DNA of 64,000 nt from Bacteroidota bacterium (GCA_016706255.1 JADJJZ010000003.1:592501-656500), one strand, 5' to 3'; positions 37,036 through 47,378 are shown, numbered from the stretch's first letter. Notes: generated from the sequence alone by a model not told the origin. Made by a program: numbers and translations.

Positions 37036-37810
37036 AAGCCAGCCAGCCCACGCTGATAGTAGGGCTTACAAGGAAAAATACGTTTGTATTGATGATGTTT
37101 GCCCTATGTGGGGATTCGTAGGAGAGGGGGCTGTATTGCGGACCAAATTCATCGCCGGTATAGGAAATAGGATCCACCGTGTTTTGGAAAAACAAGCCAC
37201 CTTCCAGACTCACATCAAGAGTAAATTGATCCCATAAGATGTTTTTAAATCCTAATACCCCAAATAATCCGATAGCACTCTCTTTGGCCAGCTCAAAGTT
37301 TTTGAACTCGTCAGGAACAGGTGTTTTATCAAATTCGCTGTCGGTATAAGCGATGTTAAAAATGTAATCGGTAACATATATTCCGTAATAACTACCCAGC
37401 GGCGCAGGTGTTGCAGTGATATAGGATTTATATCCGAATGTAATCATGCTACCTTTTGATTCTGCACCCATTAAATGCACTTCATCATTAACATTGTCAT
37501 AATAGGATTGAGTGGTTGTTAGTTTCCAGGGATTATATCGCAACACTACACTTCCACTATTAAATATTACATATTCAATTCCAATTTTTGGAACATGTTT
37601 AAATAATAATACCTCCTGTTCAAGTGAGTCGGTATAATATTCATCGTCAAAACTGTATTTAAAATATTTTGCAGATAAAGTGGTTAGCGGTGAATAACCT
37701 ATTTCCAACATAAACTTTTTTCCCTGATAACCAACTGCCTGTGCAGCAAGTGTGCTTTGTAATAACAATACAATTATTAATGAGCAGCAAATTTTTGTGA
37801 TGAGTTGCAT
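37031..37810 (-). CDS. Outer-membrane beta-barrel-like protein, unknown
   Basis: 259 residues from the ATG at 37810 (MQLITKICCS), which gives a standard signal peptide ending in Leu-Ala-Ala-Gln; a longer frame from 37855 would bury it. The remainder alternates hydrophobic strands with acidic/Tyr-rich turns and ends in S-V-G-W-L-A-F, a C-terminal Phe typical of barrels. It probably has 8-10 strands. It follows the M48 protease gene by 4 bp on the same strand, so the pair is probably an operon and the proteins may act together in the envelope. The family is not recognised. Confidence 0.74.
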   Translation of the reverse strand: MQLITKICCSLIIVLLLQSTLAAQAVGYQGKKFMLEIGYSPLTTLSAKYFKYSFDDEYYTDSLEQEVLLFKHVPKIGIEYVIFNSGSVVLRYNPWKLTTTQSYYDNVNDEVHLMGAESKGSMITFGYKSYITATPAPLGSYYGIYVTDYIFNIAYTDSEFDKTPVPDEFKNFELAKESAIGLFGVLGFKNILWDQFTLDVSLEGGLFFQNTVDPISYTGDEFGPQYSPLSYESPHRANIINTNVFFLVSPTISVGWLAF

Positions 37811-37814
37811 GGGT

Positions 37815-40133
37815 TTAATTTTTTGATGGGCTTGATAATTGATATAACATTTCATAAGTATGCGAATTTAAAATCGCACGAGTATCATTGTTATCTAAAA
37901 ACATGAATTTTAATACATGGGCTTCTCTGGTTTTTACATTATACACCAGACTGAGATAGAAAAATTCATATTCCGGTTTAATTAATTCATAAACGCCATA
38001 AGGTAACAATGGTAAAAAGAAAGGGGAGAGGGCAATATAAATTACCGGCCCTAAAATATTTTGTTTATCTCTTAACGAAACAATGCCGGTCCATAAAAAA
38101 TAATCCGTTCCCATGGCAGTAGCAATTGAATCTACCATATTTTGATTGTAACCAGGCATGTTTATATTTCCAAAATCGAGTTGCTCTGAAAACCAATCGT
38201 TCAGTTCATTCATTTCATTAAATGAGTTGGCATCACTTTCACTCATTTTTAAAGGATCTAATATTTCTAAGTCAACGTCAAGCAAAGCGGCGTTTGCTTT
38301 TAATATTTCCATGTAATTTAATTCACCTTCTTCACTGGAAACATATTCAATTGCATTATCCTTCCGTAAATCGATACGTCGGTAAAAAGGATTTACTACA
38401 ACAACTTTTGTAATTCCAAGATGGTCACCCCAGAAGTAATTTCGAGTATCTCCTTTGTTAGTGTACTTTATACCGGCCTTTTTATATTCTTTTGCTTCTG
38501 CTTCGCGTTCATCTCTTTCAGTAACGGCTTCATTCCACATGCGGCGGAATTCTTTGTTTTCCCAATAATCGTTGTAGGCGTATAATAAATGTTTTTTGTT
38601 TTTATCGGCCTGGATTTTAGCCGTTGTTGAACGTTTTGCCTTAACAGTTGTTTTTCGCGTCACCTTTTTCGATTTGCTGCTGGGTGCGGCAACTTTTATT
38701 TTCGGATTGGCAATGTCTGCAAGTTTGTATAAGCTGTCACGGGCAATTGTTTTCCCCATTAAAAAATCTTCTTCATCGTTAAAATGATAAAATACCAAGT
38801 CGTTGATTAATGAACGGCATAATGGCATTACTTCAGGATCCTGCGGATTATTTAAATGGATACGGAAAGTGTAATCTAAAGCCAAAACATTTAATTCCAC
38901 ATCACTCATCGCCCACAACATGTAATATAATTGTTGTTGCTCGCCTTCGTATTCTTCAAAGCGCGCTTTTTCTGCATACACTTCATCATCTTTTGCATTT
39001 CGGAATTTTGATAACCCTGTTAGTGATTTTGCGATAATTTTTTGAAGATATATATTGTATGGATCTTTCTGCAATCCTAAATAAGCAACATAAATGGCAT
39101 CCTGATACAAGTGGTTATGCAAGTAATACATAGGTAATTCAAAACGCGCCACATTGCGCATTTTCATAAATTTCTCTTCAGAAACAATATATGCTTTTCT
39201 GCTGCCACCTACCGGTACATTATCAATTTTTTCAAAAACCGATTTGCGGCGATCGCCAATACTGGGATGTGTACTTTTAAAAGCTTCCTTTTTTTCTAAA
39301 TATTCAGGTTCTCCCGCAATTTTTTTAATAGAATCTAATTTGAGATTTTTAGATGTCACATAATTATTACTCTCAAAAAAGTCGATAGGGAAACTTTCAT
39401 TTTCATAAGGTAAGTAAGCATATTTTAAAACATCAAAAACGGCATTTAATGATACAGTATCTGCAAGATATCTTGAGTTTAAAATTGATTGAATACCATA
39501 GTCATCTGCTTCTGTCTCTAATACCTGTGAGTATAAATTTTTAACCACCAACGATTCATTAAAACTTGATGATTTCTTTAACAACGAAATGTTTGAACTC
39601 TTTTTATCTATTTCTTTTGCTTCAACGTAAAAATCAAGTCCATGCTCTTTTGCAATATGGCCAATTTCGTGACCCATTACAAAGGCTAATTCGGCTTCAT
39701 TTTCTAACATGGCAATTAATCCCATGCTGATAAAAATATTACCTCCCGCACCAGCAAATGCATTAACAACCGGTGTTTTTAATACATAAAAATGCACACT
39801 TGCTCTTAAGTCAGGATAATCTTCTAAAAGTACATCTGCAATAGATTCAAGATAAGCATTGTATTCAGGGTTGTATAAAACCAATCCGCTGCGCATCATT
39901 TCATCAATTGAAAATCCGCTTTCGAGATAATATTCCTGCTGTGTTTTTTGCGCCTTTTTTGAAAGGTCTGCTTCAATATTGGCTATTTCACTCTGGAATT
40001 TAATGGTAGAAGGCGTATACACTTCCGGAGGAAGAGGCCCCTGGTTTGTTACTCTTGTGTAATCATGTGGGTTTTGGCTGTATACCGCACTAATCATTAC
40101 CACCGTGATGATTGCGGCAAATATATGTTTCAT
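37815..40133 (-). CDS. Large M48-family zinc metalloprotease
   Basis: 772 residues from the ATG at 40133, which gives a signal peptide ending V-Y-S-Q; the frame extends 17 residues further upstream without one. The peptidase domain (about 60-300) has H155-E-I-G-H159 and the third ligand in E-T-E-A-D-D-Y-G-I, as in M48 (BepA/LoiP-like) proteases. TPR-like helices follow (about 300-430), then a strongly basic Lys/Thr/Ser stretch (about 480-515) and a C-terminal domain ending near a hydrophobic segment. M48 envelope proteases such as BepA handle outer-membrane assembly. The long C-terminal part is unusual. Confidence 0.88.
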   Translation of the reverse strand: MKHIFAAIITVVMISAVYSQNPHDYTRVTNQGPLPPEVYTPSTIKFQSEIANIEADLSKKAQKTQQEYYLESGFSIDEMMRSGLVLYNPEYNAYLESIADVLLEDYPDLRASVHFYVLKTPVVNAFAGAGGNIFISMGLIAMLENEAELAFVMGHEIGHIAKEHGLDFYVEAKEIDKKSSNISLLKKSSSFNESLVVKNLYSQVLETEADDYGIQSILNSRYLADTVSLNAVFDVLKYAYLPYENESFPIDFFESNNYVTSKNLKLDSIKKIAGEPEYLEKKEAFKSTHPSIGDRRKSVFEKIDNVPVGGSRKAYIVSEEKFMKMRNVARFELPMYYLHNHLYQDAIYVAYLGLQKDPYNIYLQKIIAKSLTGLSKFRNAKDDEVYAEKARFEEYEGEQQQLYYMLWAMSDVELNVLALDYTFRIHLNNPQDPEVMPLCRSLINDLVFYHFNDEEDFLMGKTIARDSLYKLADIANPKIKVAAPSSKSKKVTRKTTVKAKRSTTAKIQADKNKKHLLYAYNDYWENKEFRRMWNEAVTERDEREAEAKEYKKAGIKYTNKGDTRNYFWGDHLGITKVVVVNPFYRRIDLRKDNAIEYVSSEEGELNYMEILKANAALLDVDLEILDPLKMSESDANSFNEMNELNDWFSEQLDFGNINMPGYNQNMVDSIATAMGTDYFLWTGIVSLRDKQNILGPVIYIALSPFFLPLLPYGVYELIKPEYEFFYLSLVYNVKTREAHVLKFMFLDNNDTRAILNSHTYEMLYQLSSPSKN

Positions 40134-40184
40134 GTCGTTGTGAATTACATTACAATTATAACGATAAATAACGATATCAGCCAA

Positions 40185-40216
40185 GAAAAAAGTGCCCGAT
40201 GGATATCGGACACTTT
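40185..40216 (-). terminator. Terminator of the prolyl oligopeptidase gene
   Basis: AAGTGCCCGAT and ATATCGGACACTT form an 11-bp stem with one mismatch. Read on the minus strand it is followed by six T. It lies about 20 bp after the stop at 40236. Confidence 0.78.
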
Positions 40217-40235
40217 ACAAAAAATAAATTTATTG

Positions 40236-42407
40236 TTATGGTTTATCGCTCATGGTCATGTGTTTAATGCCCACATTCCACATCGTAAAACTAATCCAGT
40301 CCGCATCTTCTTCAATTTGTTTTGCCAATGGTTTTCCGGCACCGTGACCGGCTTGAGTATCAATTCGAATTAATATCGGTGCATCACCTGCTTGCGCAGT
40401 TTGCAGAGCAGCCGCATATTTAAATGAATGACCAGGAACAACCCTGTCATCATGGTCGGCAGTAGTTACCATAGTTGCCGGATATTTTGTACCGGATTTG
40501 ATATTATGTAATGGTGAATACTTATACAAATAATCAAATGCTTCTTTCGAGCTGTCGGCACAACCATATTCTACAGCCCATCCCCAACCAACAGTAAATT
40601 TATGATAACGCAACATATCCATTACACCTACGCCCGGTAATGCAACTGCAAATAAATCAGGTCGTTGTGTCATACAAGCACCAACTAATAATCCACCGTT
40701 TGAACGGCCTTGAATGGCGAGTTTTGTATTGCTGGTATATTTTTCTTTAATTAAATATTCTCCTGCTGCAATAAAATCATCAAACACATTTTGTTTGTTG
40801 CCAAACATTGCTGCTTTATGCCATTCTTCTCCATATTCACCACCACCACGAATATTTGCAACGGCATAAACAAATCCCTGTTCTAACATTGCGATTCGGG
40901 AAATACTGAAACTTGGTGTTATCGAAATATTAAATCCACCATATCCATATAATAAACAAGGGTTACTGCCATCAAGTGCAATTCCTTTTTTATGAACAAT
41001 AAACATTGGGATTTTGGTTCCGTCTTTACTTTCATAAAATACTTGTTTCATAGTATATTTTGAAGCATCAAATTTTACATCAGCTTTTTTATACATATCC
41101 ACTTTACCGGAACGGATATCGTATTTATAAATATCGGCGGGAGATAAAAATGTTGTGAAGGAGAAAAATACTTCATTATCATCGCGTTCACCTGAAAATC
41201 CGCTTGCAGTACCACCAACACCATTGTTAGGTAATGCAATTTGACGTTCAGCAGTGCCTGTTCTGCTAAATTGAACAATAACAGGTTTTACATCGCGTAA
41301 ATAAAATGCAAATAATTTTCCACCGGCAAGAGAAACAGAAGAAAGTAATTCTTTTTGTTCTGCTATAATTACTTTCCAATTTTCAGGTGCAGGATTTTTT
41401 GGATCAACACTCACAACTTTGTAATTAGGTGCATTGTGATTTGTTTGAACAATTAAACGTTCATCATCATTATCCAAAATGGAATATTCGGAATCGAAGC
41501 CTTCAAATAATTTTGTAAATTTTGCATTCGGGTTGCGTAAATCTTTATATAATACTTCAGTTCCTGATGTTCCCGGACTTACATAAATAAATAAAAATTT
41601 CTCATCTTCTGTTGTTTGTGCACCGAAATAATACAAAGGATTTTTAGGGTCTGTATAAATTAATTTATCAGCACTTTGAGGCGTTCCCAGTTTATGGAAA
41701 AATACTTTCTGACTTTCACTGGTTCCTGTAAATGTTTGTGTTGGTTTATCGTAAGCACTATAATAAAAACCATCTCCCTGCCAGGCAGCACCACTAAATT
41801 TTGTCCATTCTAATTTATCTTCCAGCATTTTATTGTTGGCGATATCTTTAACATACATCGTGCTCCAGTCGCTACCGGCTTTGCTTTCACTTATAGCAAC
41901 ATATTTTCTGTCATTACTGAAACCTGTCATCGATTGTGTAACTGTTCCGTCTGCAGATAAGCTGTTTGGGTCAAGAAATACTTTTTCTTCCCCATTTAAT
42001 CCTTTTTTATAGTAGGTTACATATTGATTTTGTAAACCATCGTTTTTAGAATAAAAGTAAAATTCACCTGCGCGATAAGGCGTGGTCATTTTTGGATAAT
42101 CAGCCAGTTCAGTCATGCGCTGCTCTAATTGCTGACGATAAGGAATTTTTGCCAGGTAATCGAAAGTAATAGTGTTTTGTGAAGTAACCCAACCGCGAAC
42201 GGAAGAGTCTTCATTAGCTTCTGCTTCAAGCCAGCGGTAAGGGTCTGAAACAGCGGTGCCGAAATAATCGGTAGATACATCGCCTGTAAGTGAGGCAGGA
42301 TAAGTTACTTTTCCGGGACCGGTAACTTCGGCTTCGGGTGCTTCCGATTTGTTTTTGCAGGAAATCATTCCGATGCAAATTACACAGGTTAAAATGGTTA
42401 TACGCAT
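40236..42407 (-). CDS. Prolyl oligopeptidase family lipoprotein (S9A)
   Basis: 723 residues. A lipobox (G-M-I-S-C17) makes it a lipoprotein. The N-terminal seven-bladed propeller spans about 80-440, and the alpha/beta-hydrolase domain lies in the first 75 and last 280 residues. The catalytic Ser is S569 in G-R-S-N-G-G, with the Asp in the T-A-D-H-D-D-R-V-V-P strand (about 648-655) and the His in A-G-H-G-A-G (about 690). P-Y-R-W-L-E near the start is typical. S9A enzymes cut short peptides after proline. Here it works in the periplasm or at the outer membrane. Confidence 0.94.
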   Translation of the reverse strand: MRITILTCVICIGMISCKNKSEAPEAEVTGPGKVTYPASLTGDVSTDYFGTAVSDPYRWLEAEANEDSSVRGWVTSQNTITFDYLAKIPYRQQLEQRMTELADYPKMTTPYRAGEFYFYSKNDGLQNQYVTYYKKGLNGEEKVFLDPNSLSADGTVTQSMTGFSNDRKYVAISESKAGSDWSTMYVKDIANNKMLEDKLEWTKFSGAAWQGDGFYYSAYDKPTQTFTGTSESQKVFFHKLGTPQSADKLIYTDPKNPLYYFGAQTTEDEKFLFIYVSPGTSGTEVLYKDLRNPNAKFTKLFEGFDSEYSILDNDDERLIVQTNHNAPNYKVVSVDPKNPAPENWKVIIAEQKELLSSVSLAGGKLFAFYLRDVKPVIVQFSRTGTAERQIALPNNGVGGTASGFSGERDDNEVFFSFTTFLSPADIYKYDIRSGKVDMYKKADVKFDASKYTMKQVFYESKDGTKIPMFIVHKKGIALDGSNPCLLYGYGGFNISITPSFSISRIAMLEQGFVYAVANIRGGGEYGEEWHKAAMFGNKQNVFDDFIAAGEYLIKEKYTSNTKLAIQGRSNGGLLVGACMTQRPDLFAVALPGVGVMDMLRYHKFTVGWGWAVEYGCADSSKEAFDYLYKYSPLHNIKSGTKYPATMVTTADHDDRVVPGHSFKYAAALQTAQAGDAPILIRIDTQAGHGAGKPLAKQIEEDADWISFTMWNVGIKHMTMSDKP

Positions 42408-42478
42408 AAAATGTGATTTATAAATACAAAGTTAATTGAAAGTATACGAGATAATTGCCTGCTAACAGTTTTTAACGC

Positions 42479-44362
42479 TTAACTGCGAAGCGCCATCCAG
42501 CGCAACATGTCATTTTTTGTTACAATACCCATCAGTTTATTGTCTGAAACCACCGGTAAGCTGCTTATCCAGAGGTTTTGCATGATTTCCAGTGCTTCAC
42601 TAATTGATGCTTCCGGAGAAATGGTGCTAATATCTTTCCGCATGATTTTTTTAACGGAAATTTCACTTAATTCCTTTTTTGCGGCTAATAATTCAGCAAT
42701 GTGACCACTGGTAACCACACCTTGTAGGTTACCTTTTTTATCTTCTACTACAATATGATTAACATCATTCCATTTCATAATTTCTGCAACCAATGCAACT
42801 GGGTCGTTTGGATACACGGTAATTACATCAGTGCTCATTAATTGTTTAACAACAAGCATATTTTTAACCTGACGTTTTACTGTGGAATCAATATCAACAT
42901 CCGGCCAATCGCAAACAGGAATATTACTTTGTTGTTGGATGTACATAAATTCAGTAAGGCTGACTAGTGCATCAGAAACATTCATCGCTTTTTTCAAATT
43001 TCTGAAATTGCGAACCTGCCATTGAGATCCGGTTCCGGTTTCCAGACGCTTTTCAATTATACCTAAATAAACATAAATTTCTTCATTACTAAATCCACAA
43101 TTTTTTAAACCTTCATGTGCTAATGGTAATAATTCGTTTTTAATTAAATCTTTTGCAGAAATTTGTTTGCCCATCCAAATAAATACACTTTCAACACCGG
43201 AACGTGCCGATTTAAAAAAGTTGGATTTTACATCTTTAAAATCAAAATGTTCCCATATTTTTTTTACATTTTCCGGTCTGGCTTTCATTAATCCAACCCA
43301 AAATGCAGCATTTGCAATTTCATCTTTAATTGTCGGTCCTGCGGGTATATATCGGCATTCTATCCGCATATGAGCCTTATTGTCGGTAATGCCATAACAC
43401 ATTCTGTTCCAGCGATAAATGGTGCCGTTATGCAAACGCAATGCACTTAAATTGGGGATATTATTTTGTGCAAGGCAATTTAATGCATTTTCTTCAATGT
43501 CTGCATTAATTAAAACTTCAAAACGTGTGATATCTTCTTTATAAATTTCTGTGATGGAATTATAAATCCAGTCTTTTCCAAAAGTTACACGCGGCCTTTG
43601 CTCCCGAATTTCATCTATACTATGTCGTGTATCAATACTTTGCTGAAATAATGCAATTCTTATTTCACTCCATAATTCCTTCCCTAATAATAATGGAGAA
43701 TTTGATGCAATGGCTAGTACAGGAGCTGAAATTGCCAATGCCCAGTTATATGCAGGAACAAATTCATCAGGTGGAATTTGTAAATGCGTTTGAAAACTGG
43801 TATTACATGCTTCAAACATGATACTGTCATGCCTGATATGCAATTCATCAACTCCCTTTAAATACAAATCAAATTGCCTACCTCGTAAATCGCGCAATTT
43901 TTTACTCAACATGTGGTAACGCTCCAGCGGTGTTAAATATTCAAGGGAGATTTCATTACGCGAAATGGTTGGTAAAATTCCTGCTAAAACTAATTTTGTA
44001 TTATTATTTGCAGCATGGCCTGCAGCGAGATGATATTTTTCAAGCAAATCATTTTCCATTGCTGCAAAACATCCGGGTTGTAAAATTTGTGGTAATAAAT
44101 TTATTTCAATATTATATTTTGCCAGCTCGGTAGTAAACTGTGGGTGTTGAATTGCATTTAATAATTCAATGGAATTATCAGCGGGTTTAAAATTTTCAGT
44201 TACAATACACACTTCCTGCTCCGCACCTATACGTTCATTATCCGATTCGAACAAATTGCCATCAATCATTAGCTCCAAAGCTGAAATATCACGCAATAAA
44301 GCATTTACGAAACGGATATGGGTTCCCGCAGTTTTTTTGGTATGTAGATTGGTTTCACCCAT
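42479..44362 (-). CDS. Glutamate-cysteine-ligase-like protein fused to a CBS pair
   Basis: 627 residues. The N-terminal 500 residues resemble the GCS2-type carboxylate-amine ligase fold (I-G-A-E-Q-E-V-C-I near 45, H-I-R-H-D-S-I-M-F-E-A-C-N-T-S-F-Q-T-H-L-Q near 172, and the M-R-I-E-C-R-Y-I-P-A-G-P strand near 330). The C-terminal 118 residues are two CBS motifs (M-S-T-D-V-I-T-V-Y-P; I-M-R-K-D-I-S-T-I-S-P). CBS pairs sense adenine nucleotides or similar ligands, so they may control ligase activity by energy state. No gshB lies beside it, so glutathione synthesis is not shown. The protein lacks a signal peptide and is cytoplasmic. Confidence 0.82.
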   Translation of the reverse strand: MGETNLHTKKTAGTHIRFVNALLRDISALELMIDGNLFESDNERIGAEQEVCIVTENFKPADNSIELLNAIQHPQFTTELAKYNIEINLLPQILQPGCFAAMENDLLEKYHLAAGHAANNNTKLVLAGILPTISRNEISLEYLTPLERYHMLSKKLRDLRGRQFDLYLKGVDELHIRHDSIMFEACNTSFQTHLQIPPDEFVPAYNWALAISAPVLAIASNSPLLLGKELWSEIRIALFQQSIDTRHSIDEIREQRPRVTFGKDWIYNSITEIYKEDITRFEVLINADIEENALNCLAQNNIPNLSALRLHNGTIYRWNRMCYGITDNKAHMRIECRYIPAGPTIKDEIANAAFWVGLMKARPENVKKIWEHFDFKDVKSNFFKSARSGVESVFIWMGKQISAKDLIKNELLPLAHEGLKNCGFSNEEIYVYLGIIEKRLETGTGSQWQVRNFRNLKKAMNVSDALVSLTEFMYIQQQSNIPVCDWPDVDIDSTVKRQVKNMLVVKQLMSTDVITVYPNDPVALVAEIMKWNDVNHIVVEDKKGNLQGVVTSGHIAELLAAKKELSEISVKKIMRKDISTISPEASISEALEIMQNLWISSLPVVSDNKLMGIVTKNDMLRWMALRS

Positions 44363-44472
44363 AAGTCCGCTTTCGATTCAAAAGTAGTAAAAAATAAGCT
44401 TTCATATAGTGATTTAAATCATATGTAAAGTAAAAAGGTATGGGCAGGAGCCCGCGACCTTGACCTCCATAC

Positions 44473-44500
44473 AAAAAAAATGACCGGACAAGCCGGTCAT
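44473..44500 (-). terminator. Terminator of the M43 protease gene
   Basis: TGACCGG and CCGGTCA pair around a short loop. On the minus strand the stem is followed by eight T. It lies about 22 bp after the stop at 44522. Confidence 0.85.
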
Positions 44501-44521
44501 TACCAAATCTATGAAAAACTA

Positions 44522-46618
44522 TTAAAGAATGATGAGTTCTTTAATAACACGAATTGATTCGTTTCCGAGTTGTATGAGATACATGCCCGGTACCAAATCA
44601 ATATCTTCAGAAGGAATTATAAAATGATGATTACCTGCAATCTGATTACCCATTGGAATATTTGCAATAGACTTACCGGTTATGTCAAAAATGGTAATTG
44701 AACATTCTAAATCTGATTGTAAATAATAATCTAAAGCAATTGCACTGGCATTGTTTGCCGGGTTTGGTGAAACAGAGCATTGAATTACACTATGCTGATT
44801 ATTAACATCCAAAACACCGGTAGTGAAATTAAAATCATCAATAAAAATATTATTTACATAATTATTGTAATTAAACTCAAGTTTAAATTTCACATTTTCA
44901 TTTTGTGCACCTGCAGGTAAATTAAATACTGCTGAACGCCATTGTTCTGTTTCAGTTGGGAAGAAATTACTTGCTCCTCCGTATGAGCTGATTAATTCGC
45001 TGCCTGTAATTTCACCAACACTGATCCATGTTTTGCCACAATTTGTACTGTAATAAACTTTTAATGCCATATCATAGTCTGCTTCCGCAGTAGCATAAGA
45101 TGTAGTTGAGTATTTAAAAAATACATTTTCAGCCAAACCGTCCGATAAATTAAATGAAGGTGAAATGGCTTCATCTTTTTCAGCATCAGGACCAAAGCGA
45201 CTGTTTAACCAGATGCATCCGGTGTTATAATATCCATTACTGCCTCTCCATTGCCAAACATAATCATCAGGGTATTTATTATATAAAACCCAATTTTCAG
45301 CAACCTCAGCTGCATCATTAAAATTGCCAAAATAAGTGCTGTTTAATATTGGATTATCGTTTGAAACATAAATATATTGATCCACCATTTTATCATTTGA
45401 ACCAACAGCATTATTTACAGATAAAGTAACTTTATGCCAGCCTGTTTCTGCAAATGTTACTATTGGATCAGCTTCTGTTGAAGTAGCCGGACTACCACCT
45501 TCAAATGTCCAGGTACGCATGTCAACTATTCCTTTCCAGCTTACGTCGTGAAAAGTAACAGATTCACCCAAACAAACCATCCGGTTGATTGCATAAAAAT
45601 CGGCAACTGGCGCACAAGGTTGTGAAACATAACCATCGTTTGTTCCGGTTAACATTAATGTTCCTTCTATCCACAAATTATTTCTTGCAGCGTCAGGAGA
45701 ATTTAAAGCAGCGTGCATTCTGTTTTTCTGCCCTTCTGTAAACATGGTGGAACAATAAGAATATTCCATAAAATTTTGCACATTATCTAATGGTGCAATA
45801 CAGGTGTGACCCGCTAAATTACAGGTGGTCCAGCCCTTTGTTTCTGGTGTGTCCGGAACCTGATCATCACCACATTCAACACCCGGCGCGTTGGTATTTC
45901 CCCAGGTATGTTGCAAATTAAAATAATGTCCGATTTCGTGTGAAATTGTATGTGCTGAATACGGGCCTGCTGCACCGGTGCTACCAACATAATCGTAACG
46001 ACAAATGATACCATCTACCGGTGCTAAAAAATCAGAAATCGCAGTTGGATAATAGGCATATGCTGCAGCGGTACCCGGTAAAAATTTCACAACCCAGATA
46101 TTTAAATAAAAACCATGTTGCCAGCCACCAAGTTTAGCAGCATCACCTCCGGTATAAGTGCGCATAGAAGCAATACGATCAATACCATTGGTGCACGTTC
46201 CGCTTAATTCACGTTGCGCTAAACGAAATTCAATTCCGCAATCGGCAGAAATATCAAAAAATTCTGCAACCGTTTCTGCTAAATCAGAATTCGATTTACT
46301 GAAATCTTCATTAATTCTTTCCATCGCTTCAAAAATCTGTTCATCGGAAATGTTTTCTGCGCCATAATCATGAATTACATGAAATACAACCGGTATTATA
46401 TACGTTGAGCCTTCCATTTTCAAATTCGCTTTTGAAAAGGTTTGGGCAAATTGATCAAAGTTTTTTTCTCGTTGTATTATTTCCGGATATTGTTCTACTA
46501 ATTGTTTTCGCACTTCATCAGTGCCACAATTATAAGATATTTGCGCTTGCGCAGTAATTACACTAATCGCAACAATAGCCGTCAATACTATCTTTTTCAA
46601 ATATATATTTGACATCAT
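44522..46618 (-). CDS. M43 (cytophagalysin/pappalysin) metalloprotease with PKD and T9SS type A domains
   Basis: 698 residues. Signal peptide about 1-26; propeptide about 30-80; peptidase domain about 85-320 with H227-E-I-G-H231-Y-F-N-L-Q-H237 and the Met-turn F-M-E-Y-S-Y-C downstream; PKD domain about 340-425 (W-T-F-E-G-G-S-P); a MAM/jelly-roll-like domain about 430-600; type A sorting domain about 615-698 (VSPNPANNAS, D-I-T-G-K, V-P-G-M-Y-L-I). The enzyme binds zinc by three His and is secreted to degrade extracellular protein. ATG ATG gives two possible starts one codon apart. Confidence 0.93.
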   Translation of the reverse strand: MMSNIYLKKIVLTAIVAISVITAQAQISYNCGTDEVRKQLVEQYPEIIQREKNFDQFAQTFSKANLKMEGSTYIIPVVFHVIHDYGAENISDEQIFEAMERINEDFSKSNSDLAETVAEFFDISADCGIEFRLAQRELSGTCTNGIDRIASMRTYTGGDAAKLGGWQHGFYLNIWVVKFLPGTAAAYAYYPTAISDFLAPVDGIICRYDYVGSTGAAGPYSAHTISHEIGHYFNLQHTWGNTNAPGVECGDDQVPDTPETKGWTTCNLAGHTCIAPLDNVQNFMEYSYCSTMFTEGQKNRMHAALNSPDAARNNLWIEGTLMLTGTNDGYVSQPCAPVADFYAINRMVCLGESVTFHDVSWKGIVDMRTWTFEGGSPATSTEADPIVTFAETGWHKVTLSVNNAVGSNDKMVDQYIYVSNDNPILNSTYFGNFNDAAEVAENWVLYNKYPDDYVWQWRGSNGYYNTGCIWLNSRFGPDAEKDEAISPSFNLSDGLAENVFFKYSTTSYATAEADYDMALKVYYSTNCGKTWISVGEITGSELISSYGGASNFFPTETEQWRSAVFNLPAGAQNENVKFKLEFNYNNYVNNIFIDDFNFTTGVLDVNNQHSVIQCSVSPNPANNASAIALDYYLQSDLECSITIFDITGKSIANIPMGNQIAGNHHFIIPSEDIDLVPGMYLIQLGNESIRVIKELIIL

Positions 46619-46665
46619 AAAATAAATTTTAGTAAAATAAAAAAAGATGCTGACTTATCAGCTTA

Positions 46666-47313
46666 TCAGATTGTTGCTGATTCCGGAGGTGGTGCAAAAA
46701 TTAGTAGTGCAGTTGAAGATGGGAATTCAACTTGTGTTTCAGTCCATTCAAGTTTTGTAATTTGTAAAGGCTGAAGCGCAATTATTTCATTGCCAAAATA
46801 ATTGCTATCTAATCGCTGTAAAAGTTGATTGGGATTCGATTTGTTGTCGTGTTTTTTATTTAAAAATAAATTCGACAATTGAAGTGCTATTAATTGATGA
46901 ATTTTTAATTCGGCTTTATCATTCAAGCAATAAAAAATTACATCTGCACCTTCCTGCTCCATGCTGATGATGTCGTACATGGTATTGTTGAATTTGAATT
47001 CTTTATTTTCTTCTTCCCAAACAAAACCATGGGTTTCAGATTGAACGATATTAGCAGGAATGGTAATTTTTGCAATTTCATCTGTTGCGTGGCCGGAGGT
47101 TATTTCATTCCAGACATGATGTTTTGCATTGAGTTTTATAAGTTCCAGCACTACATAACTTCCCCCGCTGCTTAAAATAAAGCAGAAGATTATTACAGCA
47201 GTTAGTATCGGTTGCAGGAGCTTTTTCACCTTTTGGTGGTAAAAATAAAGCAGGAAACCAGAATTTTTATCAGAAATGCGTAAAAAACCACTTCCCTGAA
47301 CCATTTGCACCAT
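46666..47313 (-). CDS. Single-pass membrane protein of unknown function
   Basis: 215 residues. A short N-terminal segment precedes one hydrophobic helix (about 36-56, ending S-S-G-G-S-Y-V), and the remainder (about 57-215) is extracytoplasmic, with W-E-E-E-N-K-E-F-K-F-N-N-T-M-Y-D as a striking segment. It ends in a Pro-rich P-P-P-E-S-A-T. Proteins of this design occur in many Bacteroidota without known function. It is upstream of the M43 gene on the same strand (47 bp gap) and divergent from ung. The exact start is uncertain (Met1 or Met4). Confidence 0.66.
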   Translation of the reverse strand: MVQMVQGSGFLRISDKNSGFLLYFYHQKVKKLLQPILTAVIIFCFILSSGGSYVVLELIKLNAKHHVWNEITSGHATDEIAKITIPANIVQSETHGFVWEEENKEFKFNNTMYDIISMEQEGADVIFYCLNDKAELKIHQLIALQLSNLFLNKKHDNKSNPNQLLQRLDSNYFGNEIIALQPLQITKLEWTETQVEFPSSTALLIFAPPPESATI

Positions 47314-47378
47314 ACACAGTGCGACAATAGCTGCGATGATTTTTATAATTTCACGGTTTGAGAACTGAAACAGAACTT

